From Polyangiaceae bacterium (lineage in GTDB: Bacteria; Myxococcota_A; Polyangia; Polyangiales; Polyangiaceae), in the NCBI GenBank assembly GCA_041389725.1, contig JAWKRG010000002.1, positions 1,302,001-1,366,000 on the forward strand: a stretch of 64,000 nt of DNA, read 5' to 3'. The notes under the pieces are model-generated. The model was given only the letters and a program-made list of their open reading frames with translations, was not told where the DNA came from and did not search any database. A program made the translations under genes and the position numbers. Positions 50,285 through 58,760 of the stretch are shown here, piece after piece. Positions within the stretch are counted from its first letter, which is position 1, and each line of letters starts with the position of its first letter.

Positions 50285-51589
50285 ATGGTCGGAGACGTGA
50301 AGCTGACAGCACTGGGCGCCACTGACGTGGGCCGCGCGCGCGATCACAACGAGGACCACTTCCTGGTCGAGGCCGACCTCGGCTTGTTCGTCGTATGCGA
50401 CGGAATGGGAGGACACGCTTCGGGTGAGGTCGCTTCGGCCATGGCCGCAAACTCCGTGCGCGCGGTGGTACGGGCGGAACTAGGACCCGTCGATGCGCAG
50501 GCAGACGGCGCGCGCCCTGCGGACCAAGTCGCGGACGTGATGCGACGCGCAGTGGAGGCGGCGAACTCCGCAGTACACACCCACGGCAAGAAGGAAAGTG
50601 CCGGTCGCGCCGCTGGAACGACCTGCACGGCGCTGTGTATCCGAGGCAATCGGGGCACGCTGGCGCACGTGGGGGATACCCGGCTCTACTTGAAGCGCGC
50701 CGGGCAGACGCACTTGCTGTCCTTCGACCATAGCTTTTTGGCGGAAGCCATGCGGCGCGGAGTACCCTACGAAGAAGCGGTTCAGAACTTCCCGCCCAAT
50801 CTCTTGAGCCGCGCCGTGGGCCCGCTGCCGCGCGTGCAAGTCGACACGCTGGAGTTCGACGTTCTTCCTGGCGACATGTTCGTGCTGTGCACAGACGGGT
50901 TGCACGGCTACTTGGAGTCGACGGATACGCTGGCGGAACGGTTTGGGGGTGAGCTGGCCAGCCTGCCGCAACGACTCGTGGACTACGCCAACGAGCAGGG
51001 GGGTGCGGACAACATCACAGCCCTGATCATCGCGGCCGGGGACGGCGACGCGGAAGAGCCCGAGCGCCTGTCACGGGTCAACCAGGACCTGTCCGCCTTG
51101 CAGACCATGGAGCTCTTCAACGAGCTCACCTACCCAGAGCTCCTGGAAGTGGCTGGCGCGCTGCGAAGTGAAGAGTACGACGCAGATCAGCTGATCTTGC
51201 GGGAAAAAGAGAGCAGTCGCAGCATGTACGTGATCGCCGCCGGACGCGTAGAGGTGCGGCGAGGGGAAACGCTCTTGGCCACCCTGCGCAGCGGCAGCCA
51301 CTTTGGGGAGATGGCGCTGCTGACCAACCGCCCGCGCTCCGCCAACATCCGCACTTTGGAGCCCTGCCGTTTTCTGGTGCTGGACCAGGAACAGCTCTAC
51401 CCCCTATTCCAGCAGAACCCGGTCATCGGTCTGAAGTTCCTCTGGCGTCTGGCGCAGATCCTGAGTTTGCGTTTGGACGAGGCGACCCTGTTCACGTCGC
51501 CCGTCCCTGACACGGAGCGGCGCGCACCCGACATGGTGGGTGAACTCGGCAGCGAGTTGTTCCCGCCTCCCTTCAGCGGCAAACCCTGA
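50285..51589 (+). CDS. PP2C-type phosphatase fused to a cyclic-nucleotide-binding domain
   Basis: 434 residues from the ATG at 50285 (a GTG at 50228 is possible). N-terminal about 260 residues form a PP2C/SpoIIE-like Ser/Thr phosphatase: 'GARDHNEDHF' type start ('RARDHNEDHFLV'), 'VVCDGMGGHASGEVAS', 'VGDTRLYL', 'CTDGLHGYL' and 'GGADNITALI' with the metal-binding Asp residues all present. The C-terminal about 130 residues are a cNMP-binding fold ('LILREKESSRSMYVIAAGRVEVRRGE', 'GSHFGEMALLTNRPRSANI', the usual Gly-Glu-x-Ala-Leu and Arg-x-Ala pair). Likely dephosphorylates targets of kinases such as the membrane kinase in this window, controlled by a cyclic nucleotide. Confidence 0.9.
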   Translation: MVGDVKLTALGATDVGRARDHNEDHFLVEADLGLFVVCDGMGGHASGEVASAMAANSVRAVVRAELGPVDAQADGARPADQVADVMRRAVEAANSAVHTHGKKESAGRAAGTTCTALCIRGNRGTLAHVGDTRLYLKRAGQTHLLSFDHSFLAEAMRRGVPYEEAVQNFPPNLLSRAVGPLPRVQVDTLEFDVLPGDMFVLCTDGLHGYLESTDTLAERFGGELASLPQRLVDYANEQGGADNITALIIAAGDGDAEEPERLSRVNQDLSALQTMELFNELTYPELLEVAGALRSEEYDADQLILREKESSRSMYVIAAGRVEVRRGETLLATLRSGSHFGEMALLTNRPRSANIRTLEPCRFLVLDQEQLYPLFQQNPVIGLKFLWRLAQILSLRLDEATLFTSPVPDTERRAPDMVGELGSELFPPPFSGKP

Positions 51590-51593
51590 AATC

Positions 51594-51608
51594 CCGCAAA
51601 TATTGCGG
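51594..51608. promoter_or_regulatory. Inverted repeat upstream of pckG
   Basis: CCGCAA-ATA-TTGCGG is a perfect 6-3-6 inverted repeat starting 4 bp after the phosphatase stop and about 85 bp before the pckG start. It may be an operator for pckG or a weak hairpin at the 3' end of the phosphatase transcript. Confidence 0.35.
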
Positions 51609-51691
51609 ACGCTCTCGAAGACGAGCAGCGGCCCCCCATCGCGCTGGATTTGTTGGTAGGTTAGCCGCCCCCTGAGAAAGGAGTGGCGCTC

Positions 51692-53521
51692 ATGACCGAG
51701 GCCCCCACCAAGCATGCCCAGTTGCTTTCCTGGGTAGAAGAAATGAAGGCGCTCTGCAAGCCGGAGCGCGTGTACTTCTGTGACGGCAGCCAAGAAGAGT
51801 ACGACCGGCTGTGCAAAGAACTCGTGGAGTCCGGCACGTTCATCAAGTTGAACGAAGCCAAGCGCCCCAACAGCTTCTTGGCGCGATCGGATCCAAAAGA
51901 CGTTGCACGCGTCGAAGACCGCACCTTCATCTGCTCCAACAGCAAAGGCGACGCCGGCCCCACCAACAACTGGATGGCGCCGAAGGAGATGAAGGGCAAG
52001 CTCGCCGGCTTGATGGACGGCTGCATGCGCGGCCGCACGATGTACGTGGTTCCTTTCTCCATGGGCCCCCTCGGGTCACGCATCGCCCACCTGGGCGTGC
52101 AGATCACCGACAGCCCCTACGTGGCCGTCAGCATGCGCATCATGACGCGCATGGGCAAAGGCGCCCTCGAGGTGCTCGGCCAAGATGGCGAGTTCGTCAA
52201 GTGCATGCACTCCGTCGGGCAGCCCTTGAAGCCCGGCGCCAAAGACGTGCCCTGGCCCTGCAACCCTGAGTCGATCACCATCGCGCATTTCCCCGAGAGC
52301 CGCGAGATCTGGAGCTTCGGCTCCGGCTACGGCGGCAACGCCTTGCTCGGCAAAAAGTGCCTGGCGCTGCGTATCGCCAGCACCATGGCGCGCGACGAGG
52401 GCTGGCTCGCCGAGCACATGTTGATCGTGGGCGTGGAAGACCCCAAGGGTGAAAAGACCTACGTTGCCGCGGCGTTTCCTTCGGCTTGCGGCAAGACCAA
52501 CTTCGCCATGATGGTTCCGCCCAAGGGCTTCGAGGGCTGGAAGATCTGGACCGTCGGCGACGACATCGCCTGGATCAAGCCTGGCAAGGACGGGCGCCTG
52601 TACGCGATCAACCCCGAGGCAGGCTTCTTCGGCGTGGCGCCGGGCACGGGCGAGAAGACCAACCCCAACGCCATGCGCGCGCTGACGCAGAACTGCATCT
52701 TCACCAACGTGGCCCTGACGGACGACGGCGACGTGTGGTGGGAAGGGATGACCGACAGCGCACCGAAGCACTGCATCGATTGGCGCGGCAACGACTGGAC
52801 GCCCGAGTCGAAAACCCCTGCTGCCCATCCCAACGCGCGCTTCACGGCGCCCGTGTCGCAGTGCCCGACCGTCGACCCGCGCTGGGAAGACCCCGATGGC
52901 GTGCCGATCCGCGCCTTCATCTTCGGTGGGCGCATGTCGAAGAACATGCCGCTCGTGTTCCAGGCTTTCAACTGGAGCCACGGCGTGTACTTGGCCGCCA
53001 CGATGGGCTCCGAGGCCACGGCCGCAGCCGTGGGCCAGGCCGCGATGCGACGCGACCCGATGGCCATGCTGCCCTTCTGTGGCTACAACATGGCGGACTA
53101 CTGGGGACATTGGCTGGACTTCGGCCGACACATCCCCAATCCGCCGCGCATCTTCCGCGTCAACTGGTTCCGCAAGGACGAAAACGGCAAGTTCATCTGG
53201 CCGGGCTTCGGCGACAACATGCGTGTGCTCAAGTGGGTGGTCGAGCGTGTCCGAGGCCGTTCCTACGCAGTAGAAAGCCCCTTGGGCTGGATGCCGCGCT
53301 ACGAAGACCTGAACTGGGCAGGCTTGGATTTTCCCCCGGAGCGCTACCAAGAGATCATGACCGTCAGTCGCGAAGCAGGCCGGGCCGAAGCCGCGGATCA
53401 CGAAGTGCTGTTCGACCGCTTCTACGATCGGCTGCCCAAGGAGCTGCTCTACGAACGTGAGCTACTGCGCTCGCGCCTGTGGCGCTCTCCGGAAACCTGG
53501 GAGCTGGCTGAAGAAACCTGA
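51692..53521 (+). CDS. pckG: Phosphoenolpyruvate carboxykinase (GTP)
   Basis: 609 residues, the usual length of the GTP enzyme. Motifs: 'GSGYGGNALLGKKCLALR' (near 205-222), kinase-1a loop 'AAFPSACGKTNFAMM' with the reactive Cys, 'WTVGDDIAWIKPGKDGRLYAINPEAGFFGVAPGT', 'FIFGGRMSKNMPLVFQAFNW' and 'NWFRKDENGKFIWPGFGDNMRVLKW'. It makes PEP and CO2 from oxaloacetate with GTP, first step of gluconeogenesis. Start 51692 has AAAGGAG 8 bp upstream; a GTG at 51683 lies too close to that site. Single gene, convergent with the radical SAM gene. Confidence 0.96.
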   Translation: MTEAPTKHAQLLSWVEEMKALCKPERVYFCDGSQEEYDRLCKELVESGTFIKLNEAKRPNSFLARSDPKDVARVEDRTFICSNSKGDAGPTNNWMAPKEMKGKLAGLMDGCMRGRTMYVVPFSMGPLGSRIAHLGVQITDSPYVAVSMRIMTRMGKGALEVLGQDGEFVKCMHSVGQPLKPGAKDVPWPCNPESITIAHFPESREIWSFGSGYGGNALLGKKCLALRIASTMARDEGWLAEHMLIVGVEDPKGEKTYVAAAFPSACGKTNFAMMVPPKGFEGWKIWTVGDDIAWIKPGKDGRLYAINPEAGFFGVAPGTGEKTNPNAMRALTQNCIFTNVALTDDGDVWWEGMTDSAPKHCIDWRGNDWTPESKTPAAHPNARFTAPVSQCPTVDPRWEDPDGVPIRAFIFGGRMSKNMPLVFQAFNWSHGVYLAATMGSEATAAAVGQAAMRRDPMAMLPFCGYNMADYWGHWLDFGRHIPNPPRIFRVNWFRKDENGKFIWPGFGDNMRVLKWVVERVRGRSYAVESPLGWMPRYEDLNWAGLDFPPERYQEIMTVSREAGRAEAADHEVLFDRFYDRLPKELLYERELLRSRLWRSPETWELAEET

Positions 53522-53605
53522 TGCAGCATGGGCCGGCGCGTCGTCAAGAGGGGCGCCGACCTGAGCTGTGGATGACGAGCGACGGGCTGGCGCGCCTCAC
53601 GAGGC

Positions 53606-53683
53606 GTGTCAGCCCGCTTCGTTTCATGCAAGCGCGCGCCGCGCGAGGCGGTGTCAGCCCGCTTCGTTTCATGCAAGCGCGCG
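53606..53683. repeat. 33-bp direct repeat, two copies
   Basis: A 33-bp sequence starting GTGTCAGCCCGCTTCGTTTC occurs at 53606-53638 and again at 53651-53683, period 45 bp, between convergent pckG and the radical SAM gene. Each copy ends in a GCGCGCG tract and is preceded by GAGGCG. Probably an extragenic repeat of this genome; a small antisense frame through it is not a gene. Confidence 0.6.
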
Positions 53684-53685
53684 GG

Positions 53686-55554
53686 TCAACCGACGAGCTT
53701 GAGGCGCGTCCGGCCGTCCGCCGTGGCGTGCCCGGGCGTCACGATGCTGCCAAGGCTCGGCGGCAGCGCGACGTTCTGGTGCTTGGCGTAGACGCCGTGC
53801 TTGCCGTGCTCGCGGTACCACTGAGCCACGCTGGCGGTCTGGTGCATCTTCTCGACGATTTGCCGAAACCCGACTCCGGTGTTGTAGGCGCAGAAGGAGA
53901 TCTCGCCCTGCTGGGTACCGTAGGGAATGATGCACATCTCGGTGCGCCGAAAATCGTAGTTCCATAGATCTTGGAACCACATGCCCGCGACGAAGAGAAA
54001 GCGCCATTCGAACCCCGAGGCGTCGCCCTCACTCGCCCCCACTCGATTGCCTTTGGCACCCATCTGCGACAGCACTTGGCGCATGAACTCGCGCAAGCCA
54101 TAGCCCTCGGGGGCGCGATCCGGCTGATAAGCCTTCAACAGAGCCAGGGCCATGGCGGCCATCGTGCGCTTTTTGCCGTAGCCCGCGTCGCTGATGCGGC
54201 GCAGATCGCTCAGGAAACCATCCAGGTCCACGAACTCGGACAGGGGGACCATGCGCTTGTCCTTCTTGTGAACCAAGAGCACGGTGCCGATGCCGCAATT
54301 GGGGTGACAGCCACACTTGAGCGCGCCGAAGTCCGCGTTCGGTCCCAGCATCAAATCCAGCACGTCGCTGAAGGGATTCATCGCGGACAGGGGATACCAG
54401 TCCCGCAACGGCTCCGTGGCACCTAGCTGATCGTGCAGGTCGTGCGCTAGATGACTCAAGGTGTAGCGCTGCTGCTTGCGCAGCGCATCGCTGATGTCCT
54501 CGTCTCGTCCGGTGAAGCTCACGGGCTGAAAGGACACGACCGTGACCTTGTCGGCGTTGTCGATGGCGAAGCGCACGATGTCGCCGACCTGGTCGTCATT
54601 GACCCCACGAACCACGGTGACCACTAGAACGACGTCAATCCCCGCGGCATGCAGATTCTCGATCGCACGGCACTTGACGTCGAAGAGATTGCCGACCTTG
54701 CGATGCCAGTGCGCCTCGTTGGAGATACCGTCGAATTGTAGGTAGGCGAGGCGCAATCCGGCGCGCTTGGCGGCACGACAGAACTCCAAGTCTTGCGCAA
54801 AGCGCACGCCGTTGGTGGCGCACTGCACACAGAAATACCCCAGCTCCCGCGCGTAGGAGATGGCGTCCAGGAAATGCGGGCTCAGGGTCGGTTCTCCGCC
54901 GGAAAACTGCACGCTCAGCTGACGGCGGGGCTGCACGGTGAGCGCATCGTCGAGGATCTTCTTCACCTCGGCGAACTCCAGTTCGTGCACGTAGCCGACC
55001 TGGTTGGCGTCCATGAAGCAGGGGTCGCACATCATGTTGCAGCGATTGGTGAGATCCACCGTGAGCACCGCGCCACGGCCGTACTTGACGCTGCTGGCAC
55101 CGTGATCTCGCAATGGGGTCGGCGGCGCGGCATAGTCCCGGCCCGGGAAGCGGCTTTCGATGCGGCTGAGAAACGCGGGATCGATGCTGAGTACGTCATC
55201 GAAGCGGCCGTGCTTGGTGCAGCGCTTCACCATTCGAATCTCGCCGTCTTGCTGCAAGATCTGAGCGGGGATCTCCCCCGGGTGATCGTGGATCAACTCC
55301 GAAAGGGGACGCTTGCCCGCGAGCACTTCGGCGCGGACTTCTTTGACGCATTCCGGACACAGCGAATCCGTGGTGCGGGGAAAGCCCAGGGGCGGGGCAC
55401 TGCGCGCCGCGCCGCGAATCAACGGACCCGGGGCCCAGCGTGGAGTCTGGGATTCGGCCGGGAAGCGCTCAGCAACGCGGTCGAAAAGGCGGAAGAGGCG
55501 GCTTGCGCCAGCACGGATCCCGCGCTCCCAGCGCCTGGACTGTGAGGTCACCAT
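53686..55554 (-). CDS. Radical SAM enzyme, Tes/COG1964-like
   Basis: 622 residues. N-terminal zinc/iron-binding-looking part 'LCPECVKEVRAEV' (Cys66, Cys69) and 'KRCTKHGRF' (Cys112, His115); radical SAM core with 'NRCNMMCDPCF' (Cys172, Cys176, Cys179 for the [4Fe-4S]-SAM cluster), 'QFSGGEPTL', 'CATNGVR' and 'AYLQFDGI'; a further cysteine group 'CGCHPNCGIG' and C-terminal 'EMCIIPYGTQQGEISFC'. This order matches the COG1964/Tes-like family, in which archaeal Tes joins two lipid tails into membrane-spanning lipids. Substrate in this bacterium is unknown. It has no partner gene. Confidence 0.8.
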   Translation of the reverse strand: MVTSQSRRWERGIRAGASRLFRLFDRVAERFPAESQTPRWAPGPLIRGAARSAPPLGFPRTTDSLCPECVKEVRAEVLAGKRPLSELIHDHPGEIPAQILQQDGEIRMVKRCTKHGRFDDVLSIDPAFLSRIESRFPGRDYAAPPTPLRDHGASSVKYGRGAVLTVDLTNRCNMMCDPCFMDANQVGYVHELEFAEVKKILDDALTVQPRRQLSVQFSGGEPTLSPHFLDAISYARELGYFCVQCATNGVRFAQDLEFCRAAKRAGLRLAYLQFDGISNEAHWHRKVGNLFDVKCRAIENLHAAGIDVVLVVTVVRGVNDDQVGDIVRFAIDNADKVTVVSFQPVSFTGRDEDISDALRKQQRYTLSHLAHDLHDQLGATEPLRDWYPLSAMNPFSDVLDLMLGPNADFGALKCGCHPNCGIGTVLLVHKKDKRMVPLSEFVDLDGFLSDLRRISDAGYGKKRTMAAMALALLKAYQPDRAPEGYGLREFMRQVLSQMGAKGNRVGASEGDASGFEWRFLFVAGMWFQDLWNYDFRRTEMCIIPYGTQQGEISFCAYNTGVGFRQIVEKMHQTASVAQWYREHGKHGVYAKHQNVALPPSLGSIVTPGHATADGRTRLKLVG

Positions 55555-55640
55555 CGACCAGCAGCATAGCAAAACCCCATCCCTGGGCGGTACGAGGAGG
55601 ATTCAGTGTAGGCTCTCGGCCGCCCGAACCGTTACCCGTC

Positions 55641-56261
55641 GTGCTTCCCCCCCCGCCTCCGAGCCATACCCGCCGCTCACGTGCCGCGCTGGCGCTCTGC
55701 GCGCTAGCTGCTGTGGCGTCCGTCGCAACCTCGCGATCCGTGATGCGGCGCAACTACCCTTCCTGGGAGCTCGTGCATCTGGGCGAGCGGGACTTGGGCT
55801 GCGCACGCTTCGACGCCTACGTGAAAAAGAGCGGCAAAAGCGGCGTGGGGGTCGTGGTCGCATTGAAGCCGCGGCGACCCGGTTGTGAAGCAACGGTGAC
55901 GGCCGCGCAGCTCGAGCTTCCTGAGGAAAAGGTTCCGGCAAGCGCAGCGTCCGAACTGGGAACCTCACCCAAGGACGGCTGTCTGTACCTGGCATTCCCC
56001 TTCGACAACGAGAGCGCGTGGAACGATCGGCAGAACCAAGCCCAGCTGCGTTTGACGCTTCGGATCGAGGGCCGAGAGGAAAGCCTGATCCTGCCCATGC
56101 GGCAGCGTTGGAACGCGACGCACGTGTCAGACCGCGAGGGGCTTCACGAAGAAAGCCGCGAGCCTGCAGCGCGCGCTCCCGACGACGCGACGCCGCTCCC
56201 CAGTTCACCGCTGGCCCCCCGTCCCGACGGCGACGAAGACTTTGCGGAGCCGCCACAGTGA
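55641..56261 (+). CDS. Hypothetical exported protein
   Basis: 206 residues from a GTG at 55641; a Pro-rich N-terminus then one helix ('AALALCALAAVASVATS', about 15-31) acts as signal or anchor. The body is compact with Cys residues in 'LGCARF', 'RPGCEATV' and 'DGCLYLAF', and ends in a Pro/Asp/Glu-rich tail. No family recognised. Its stop overlaps the GTG start of the next gene by 4 bp, so they form an operon. The upstream frame is open but has no coding character. The start is uncertain. Confidence 0.6.
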   Translation: MLPPPPPSHTRRSRAALALCALAAVASVATSRSVMRRNYPSWELVHLGERDLGCARFDAYVKKSGKSGVGVVVALKPRRPGCEATVTAAQLELPEEKVPASAASELGTSPKDGCLYLAFPFDNESAWNDRQNQAQLRLTLRIEGREESLILPMRQRWNATHVSDREGLHEESREPAARAPDDATPLPSSPLAPRPDGDEDFAEPPQ

Positions 56262-56869
56262 AGCGCGCGGTCACAGCAGGGGGGCGCGTGCGGCGTCGCG
56301 GGATGGTAGCGACGCTGCTGCTCGGCCTGACGGCTTGCACCCATACGGACCTCGCGCGCAACGCGCCCGGACACGTGAATCTCGAAGGGCGACCCGAACA
56401 CCCCGAGAGTCGCGAACCGGAGCAGCCCGAGGATCCCGGGGAGCGCTTGTTGGTGCTGAGCTACGGTGGCTTCATTGGCGGCGGGGTGTTCGTGGACGAA
56501 TCCGGCGACCCGGATTTCGCGACGGGACCGGAAATCGCAGTGGATGTCGGGGAACGGGAGCAGAGTCACTTCGAAGACGACTTCTTCGTCCTGGCAGACC
56601 GTTCTCTGGGGCTGCGGCTCGGACTCACGGCGCTGGATGCCAAAATCGAGCCTCCAGGACCAGGCTACGCAGAGCTGGCTTTCACCGAGCACCTGTTCAG
56701 AGTCGGCGCCGGGTGGTCCGTCGATGTAGACGACGAACGCCACGGCCCGCAGGCCACCCTCGCCATGGGTCCCCTCTACCTGCGCGCCAACCATCAATTC
56801 ACCTACGGCACCGCGGTTCACTTGGGCCTGATGCTGCAGGGCAGCCACGCTTGGGTTTGGAGTCGATGA
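56258..56869 (+). CDS. Hypothetical lipoprotein
   Basis: 203 residues from a GTG overlapping the previous stop (GTGA). After a basic stretch the signal core 'MVATLLLGLTAC' ends in lipobox LTAC, then a Pro/Glu linker with 'EPEQPEDPGE'. The body contains 'LSYGGFIGGGVFVDESGD', 'ADRSLGLRLGLTALDAK' and 'RVGAGWSVDV', strand-like segments resembling outer-membrane beta-barrel or surface proteins. Function unknown. Confidence 0.65.
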   Translation: MKRAVTAGGRVRRRGMVATLLLGLTACTHTDLARNAPGHVNLEGRPEHPESREPEQPEDPGERLLVLSYGGFIGGGVFVDESGDPDFATGPEIAVDVGEREQSHFEDDFFVLADRSLGLRLGLTALDAKIEPPGPGYAELAFTEHLFRVGAGWSVDVDDERHGPQATLAMGPLYLRANHQFTYGTAVHLGLMLQGSHAWVWSR

Positions 56870-56903
56870 GCGCTAGCTTCAGCGCAGCGAAAGGAAGCGC
56901 AAC

Positions 56904-57632
56904 GTGCGTCGTATTCTATTGGTTCTAGTGGCATCCGCGCTTTGCGCGTCCACGGCGTCCGCCGACTTGATCCCCAGCGGGTTCAAGAGTGTGAAGCTAT
57001 CCATTCAGGTCGAAGCGCAGGTCCCTGAAGGGCGCGCGCTGCTATTGGCGAATACTTTCCAGGGCGCGAGTGTCATCACAGGCAGCGAAGTGCAGTCCGT
57101 GGATTGGCATCCCATGGCGGGCGACATGCGCTTGATCTCGGTCAGCGCAGCGGACGCGGAAGAAGTGAAGAAGCTGAGCAGCCCTGGAGCCAATCGCGAA
57201 AAGCTCAAGGCGATCTTCGCGCGCGCGCAGAACTGCTCGGAGCCGATTCAGGGCGTGCGCACGCTTCCCGAGAGCAATCCGGCGGACGAGGTGCGCTGGC
57301 GCTTCCGGGTTTCCTTCAAGGGCGCAAGCTGTCAGACCGACGAATCTGCGACGCTGTACCTGAACAAGGAAGGCAAGATCGTCGGCACCGCGATCAAGAA
57401 CGGAGCGCGGGCCGAATCACCGGTGGCGCCCAACGCGGATACGCCCGCACCCGTCGCGTCGAGCCCGTCGCCGGCGACGCCGACCAGCGCTCCGCCCCCT
57501 GCCGCTCCACCTGCGAAATCCGGCTGTGGAAGCTGCGTGGTGGGGAGCGCCTCGGGACCAGCCGGAGCTGACTGGACGGCTATTGCTGCAGCCGCAGCGC
57601 TGGCCTTGCTCCGGCGACGTCGTCGCTTCTGA
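56904..57632 (+). CDS. Exported protein with MYXO-CTERM-type sorting tail
   Basis: 242 residues from a GTG with AAAGGAAG upstream. Cleavable signal peptide (1-20, ASA cleavage), an unclassified body, then a Pro/Ala/Ser linker and the C-terminal tripartite signal: 'GCGSC' (207-211), a hydrophobic helix (about 222-236) and the Arg run RRRRR at the end. This layout is that of MYXO-CTERM substrates, thought to be handled by myxosortase and lipid-modified at the Cys. It follows two secreted-protein genes on the same strand. Confidence 0.82.
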   Translation: MRRILLVLVASALCASTASADLIPSGFKSVKLSIQVEAQVPEGRALLLANTFQGASVITGSEVQSVDWHPMAGDMRLISVSAADAEEVKKLSSPGANREKLKAIFARAQNCSEPIQGVRTLPESNPADEVRWRFRVSFKGASCQTDESATLYLNKEGKIVGTAIKNGARAESPVAPNADTPAPVASSPSPATPTSAPPPAAPPAKSGCGSCVVGSASGPAGADWTAIAAAAALALLRRRRRF

Positions 57633-57675
57633 CATCGCGATGTCACACTCGGCGCGCTGAGCCCGATGGTCCAGC

Positions 57676-58635
57676 ATGCAACGCCACTCGATGCTCGCCT
57701 TGCTGCTGCTGACAGCCTGCACCCCCAACAACGAGCAGACCTTGCCGCAGCGGCATCCGCCAGTGCTCGCGGCCAGGCAGACGGAGCAGGCACCGCCAGC
57801 CGCTGCCAAGCCCGTGAAGGAAAAACCGGCTGCGCTGTCTGCCCCCAGCTACGATCTGACACTGGATCTGGAACAGCGACGCGAAGGCCTGATCGACGAG
57901 CTCGGCTCCCGCACGGGGACGGCCGTCGCCGGCGACGTGTTCCTATTGGTGTCGCCCGCCGGGGAGGCGGCCTTGGCGGGGTCCTTGGACATCACCCGTC
58001 GCGCCTTGGAAGCGCTGTACAACGGCCGCTTTGGCCGACGCCCAACGCGAGCCATTTCCGTGTTGCTGTTTCCCGAAGCCGCGAGCTACTCGAGCCACTG
58101 CCGCAAGCGCTACGGCCAGCCGTGCACGTCGCCCTATGGCTTCTACATGCACAGTGAGCGGCGAATCGTGATGAACGTCGGGCTCGGGCTCGGCACCTTG
58201 ACCCACGAGCTGGTGCACCCTCTCGTCGAGGCAGATTTTCCCAACGCTCCCACTTGGCTCAACGAGGGCATCGCGTCGTTGTTCGAGCAGTTCACCCTTC
58301 CGCGCAAGGGTGAGATCCATGGCTACAAGAACTGGCGCCATCCGCGCTTGTTGCAGGCCATCCGCTCCAAGCAGGAGCGTTCCGTGGCGACACCTGCGGC
58401 CCTGATGACGATGGACGAAGACACGTTCCGCGGCGACTTGGAGGACCTCAACTACGCCACCGCGCGCTACCTGTGTCAGTGGTTGGATCAAAAGCGTTTG
58501 CTGTGGGCTTTCTACGCACGATTCCGCGATGGCTACGCCACCGATCCGACCGGCCGCCGCGCGTTTGCGGAGGCGGTGGGCAAGCCCCCCGAAGAAGTCG
58601 AGGAGGAGTGGCAACGCTGGGTTCGCGCGCTGTGA
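57676..58635 (+). CDS. Secreted gluzincin-type metallopeptidase-like lipoprotein
   Basis: 319 residues. Signal with lipobox LTAC (Cys15) and a Pro/Ala/Lys linker. Zinc-site motif H177-E178-L-V-H181 followed by E197 in 'WLNEGIASLFEQF', the gluzincin arrangement (HExxH + E), as in DUF1570-like peptidases. The catalytic Glu178 and both His are present, so activity is plausible. The segment 'VLLFPEAASYSSHCRKRYGQPC' precedes the core. It follows the MYXO-CTERM gene by 43 bp. Substrate unknown. Confidence 0.8.
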   Translation: MQRHSMLALLLLTACTPNNEQTLPQRHPPVLAARQTEQAPPAAAKPVKEKPAALSAPSYDLTLDLEQRREGLIDELGSRTGTAVAGDVFLLVSPAGEAALAGSLDITRRALEALYNGRFGRRPTRAISVLLFPEAASYSSHCRKRYGQPCTSPYGFYMHSERRIVMNVGLGLGTLTHELVHPLVEADFPNAPTWLNEGIASLFEQFTLPRKGEIHGYKNWRHPRLLQAIRSKQERSVATPAALMTMDEDTFRGDLEDLNYATARYLCQWLDQKRLLWAFYARFRDGYATDPTGRRAFAEAVGKPPEEVEEEWQRWVRAL

Positions 58636-58643
58636 TCGTCCGT

Positions 58644-58715
58644 GGCAGCGCCGGGCCTGTCACAGCGTCGCCACGCACTTGTGACACCCGCGGCAGCGCC
58701 GGGCTTGCCACAGCG
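58644..58715. repeat. 24-bp direct repeat, two copies
   Basis: GGCAGCGCCGGGCCTGTCAC... at 58644-58667 and a near copy at 58692-58715 (two mismatches), period 48 bp, in the 125-bp gap between the gluzincin gene and the metallophosphatase gene. The units could pair with themselves through GCGCC-type segments. Probably an extragenic repeat. Confidence 0.5.
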
Positions 58716-58760
58716 GCCGCGCGCCCCTAAGGGACACGGCGGGCAAAGTCCGCCCGCATC

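Noticed and set aside
52076..53401. Minus-strand 441-residue frame
   Set aside because: Antisense to pckG, which matches its family along its full length.
53449..53676. Minus-strand frame with repeated HETKRADT
   Set aside because: Comes from the direct repeat at 53606-53683; no gene context.
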